DNA of 7,738 bases from Comamonadaceae bacterium (GTDB taxonomy: Bacteria; Pseudomonadota; Gammaproteobacteria; Burkholderiales; Burkholderiaceae_C), in contig CANHKH010000153.1 in assembly GCA_947460165.1 (NCBI GenBank), positions 1 to 7,738 on the forward strand, read 5' to 3'. Below are positions 6,381-7,738 of this stretch, one piece after another. The notes beneath the pieces are model-generated. The model searched no databases. It saw nothing but the letters and a program-made list of their open reading frames with translations, and had not been told where the DNA came from. The position numbers and the translations under genes are program-made. How positions within the stretch are numbered: the stretch's first letter is position 1; each line of letters starts with the position of its first letter.

Positions 6381-6830
6381 GTGAGCCCCGGCCTGTCCCT
6401 CAAGGGGCGGGCCTTGCGCTTGCTGAGCGGGCGGGAGCATTCCCGCCAAGAGCTAGAGCGCAAGCTCAAGCCCCACGAAGAAGAGCCCGGCCAACTCGCC
6501 CGCATCTTGGACGAGCTGCAGGCCAAGGGCTTCATCAGCCCAGAGCGGGTGATCGAGTCTGTCATTCACCGCCGGGCTGCCCGCTTTGGTGCGGCGCGCA
6601 TCAAGCAAGAACTCGCAGGCAAGGGCCTGGACGCGCAGGCCGTGTCTGCGGCCGTGGCCAGCCTCCAGGGCAGCGAGTTGGAGCGCGCGCACGAGGTGTG
6701 GCGCCGCAAGTTTGGTCAGCCGCCAGCGGATGCGGCCGAGCGGGCCAAGCACATGCGTTTTTTAGCCTCGCGTGGCTTTGCCACCGAGGTGATTCGCCGG
6801 GCCGTGAGCGGATCCTGCGACGAGGACTGA
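6381..6830 (+). CDS. recX: Regulatory protein RecX
   Basis: A 149-residue, three-helix-repeat protein that binds the RecA filament groove and limits its ATPase, strand-exchange and coprotease activity. Family motifs run in order: ALRLLSGREHSRQELERKL (11-29), GFISPERVIESVIHRRAARF (50-69) with GAARIKQELAGKG, and KHMRFLASRGFATEVIRRAV (123-142). The length is normal. The GTG at 6381 is the first possible start, because an in-frame TAA lies at 6375-6377. There is no clear Shine-Dalgarno directly before it, so translational coupling to upstream reading frames is likely. It sits downstream of recA in the common recA-recX order and converges on argC after 20 bp. Confidence 0.96.
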   Translation: MSPGLSLKGRALRLLSGREHSRQELERKLKPHEEEPGQLARILDELQAKGFISPERVIESVIHRRAARFGAARIKQELAGKGLDAQAVSAAVASLQGSELERAHEVWRRKFGQPPADAAERAKHMRFLASRGFATEVIRRAVSGSCDED

Positions 6831-6838
6831 GCTGCGCC

Positions 6839-6853
6839 TGAGCAAAAAGCTCA
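6839..6853. terminator. Possible shared hairpin between recX and argC
   Basis: TGAGC-AAAAA-GCTCA is a 5-bp stem with a five-base loop occupying most of the 20-bp convergent gap, and its right arm contains the argC stop. No T-tract follows the stem on either strand; the T-run on the argC side is in the loop. This is a weak candidate for a bidirectional terminator. Confidence 0.3.
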
Positions 6854-7738
6854 AAGCCCCAGCATCAAGGCCATGTTCTGCACGGCCGCCCCCGAGGCGC
6901 CCTTGCCCAGGTTGTCCAGGCGCGCCACCAGCACCGCATGGCGGTATGTCTCGTTGGCAAACACGCGCAACTCCATTTTGTTGGTGTCGTTCAGCGCCAG
7001 CGCGTCCAGCCGGCCGGACTCGGGCGCCGACTCCACCGTGACCCACGGGCTGCCCGCGTAGTGTTGCCTCAGGGTTTCTTCAAGCTGGGCGCCTGTGGGC
7101 TGGCCTGGCAGCAGGTCCAGGTGCAAAGGCAGTTGCACCAACATGCCTTGCTGGAAGTTGCCCACCGAGGGGGTGAAGATGGGCCGGCGCGTCATGCCCG
7201 TGTACTTCATGATCTCGGCCAAGTGCTTGTGCGCCAGGCCCATGGCATAGAGCTCAAACAGTGGTGCGGTGCCGGCCTCATAAGCCTCGATCATGGGGCG
7301 GCCGCCGCCTGAATAACCGCTCACTGAAGGCAGGGCCACAGGAAAGTCGGCCGGCACCCAGCCTGCATCGACCAAGGGTCTGAGCAAGGCAATGGCCCCG
7401 GTGGCGTAGCAGCCTGGGTTGCTCACACGCTTGGCGTGTTGCACGGCCTCTTTTTGACCAGCAGCCAGTTCTGGAAAGCCATACACCCAGTCCCCAGCGG
7501 TGCGGTGGGCGGTGGAGGCGTCAATGATTTTGGGTTGACGCTCGGCGGCCAAGCTGTCCACCATGGCCACAGACTCGCGCGCCGCGTCGTCATGCAGGCA
7601 CAAGATGACCACATCCACCTGACCCATGAGCTCGCGCTTGGCCTGCGCATCTTTGCGCCGCTCGGGCGCGATGCTGATCAACTCAATCTCGGCCATGGCC
7701 TGGAGTCGCTCACGGATCTGCAAGCCAGTGGTGCCAGC
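6851..7738 (-). CDS. argC: N-acetyl-gamma-glutamyl-phosphate reductase, type 2 (N-terminus outside window)
   Basis: A cytoplasmic enzyme of arginine synthesis that reduces N-acetyl-glutamyl phosphate to the semialdehyde with NADPH. The window holds 295 residues; roughly 15-20 are missing to the right. The frame stays open to the edge and reads AGTTGLQIRER, the end of the nucleotide-binding Gly-rich motif, so the TTG at 7723-7721 is internal and not the start. The motif IDASTAHRT is followed by the active-site Cys in VSNPGCYATGA (Cys codon 7411-7409), SGYSGGGRP, and LAHKHLAEI with the catalytic-type His. The short form and the SNPGCYATG and HKHLAEI signatures fit the type-2 subfamily and not the longer E. 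coli-like type 1. It converges with recX, so it is unrelated to the recA operon in expression. No other arg gene is visible. Confidence 0.97.
   Translation of the reverse strand, partial: AGTTGLQIRERLQAMAEIELISIAPERRKDAQAKRELMGQVDVVILCLHDDAARESVAMVDSLAAERQPKIIDASTAHRTAGDWVYGFPELAAGQKEAVQHAKRVSNPGCYATGAIALLRPLVDAGWVPADFPVALPSVSGYSGGGRPMIEAYEAGTAPLFELYAMGLAHKHLAEIMKYTGMTRRPIFTPSVGNFQQGMLVQLPLHLDLLPGQPTGAQLEETLRQHYAGSPWVTVESAPESGRLDALALNDTNKMELRVFANETYRHAVLVARLDNLGKGASGAAVQNMALMLGL

Noticed and set aside
6371..6384. Programmed frameshift at TTTAAAG joining an upstream ATG frame to recX
   Set aside because: The heptamer is in the wrong phase for the ATG frame at 6367 (codons read TTT AAA, not T TTA AAG), and the recX frame has a TAA at 6375-6377. 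The GTG start alone explains a full-length RecX.
7721..7723. TTG as the start of argC
   Set aside because: The preceding codons read AGTTG, part of the conserved Gly-rich nucleotide-binding motif, so translation begins beyond the right edge.

Overview
The window looks like ordinary chromosomal DNA from a high-GC betaproteobacterium, most likely Burkholderiales and close to Comamonadaceae. This is inferred from the RecA and RecX sequences, the type-2 ArgC, the AAGGAGACA-style ribosome binding sites, the CTG-N10-CAG LexA operator at recA, and a topoisomerase III with a C-terminal SWIB domain. I cannot name the species. There is no transposase, integrase, tRNA, rRNA, CRISPR array or prophage. 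No gap between genes exceeds about 180 bp.

Layout from left to right. Positions 1-2063 (+) are the 3' part of topB, which keeps the catalytic tyrosine, two C-terminal Cys-rich topoisomerase repeats, a Lys/Ala-rich histone-H1-like linker and a SWIB domain. A 68-bp convergent gap follows and holds a GTAG-headed REP-like palindrome. On the minus strand a two-component pair is transcribed leftwards: an OmpR-family response regulator (3612-4283), then its histidine kinase (2132-3562, TTG start). Further upstream on the same strand lies a MarR-family regulator (4462-4968), separated from the response regulator by a 178-bp gap. The MarR gene and recA (5116-6225, +) diverge from a shared 147-bp region containing a strong LexA box, a second near-consensus one and a plausible recA promoter. 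Downstream of recA come a 36-codon small ORF with an excellent Shine-Dalgarno (6253-6363) and recX (GTG start, 6381-6830). recX converges on argC (6851-7738, minus), which is cut by the right edge.

Function. recA and recX form the recombination/SOS module: LexA represses it, RecA triggers LexA self-cleavage, and RecX restrains RecA filaments. The small ORF between them should be co-transcribed and therefore damage-inducible. TopB is a type IA topoisomerase that resolves recombination and replication intermediates. The two-component pair is of the QseBC/TctDE type; its signal and targets cannot be read from this window. ArgC is arginine biosynthesis.

I see no clearly new multi-gene system. 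The best leads are the small ORF in the recA operon, the H1-like linker plus SWIB tail on TopB, the REP element, the shared MarR/recA control region, and the unusual recX start context.
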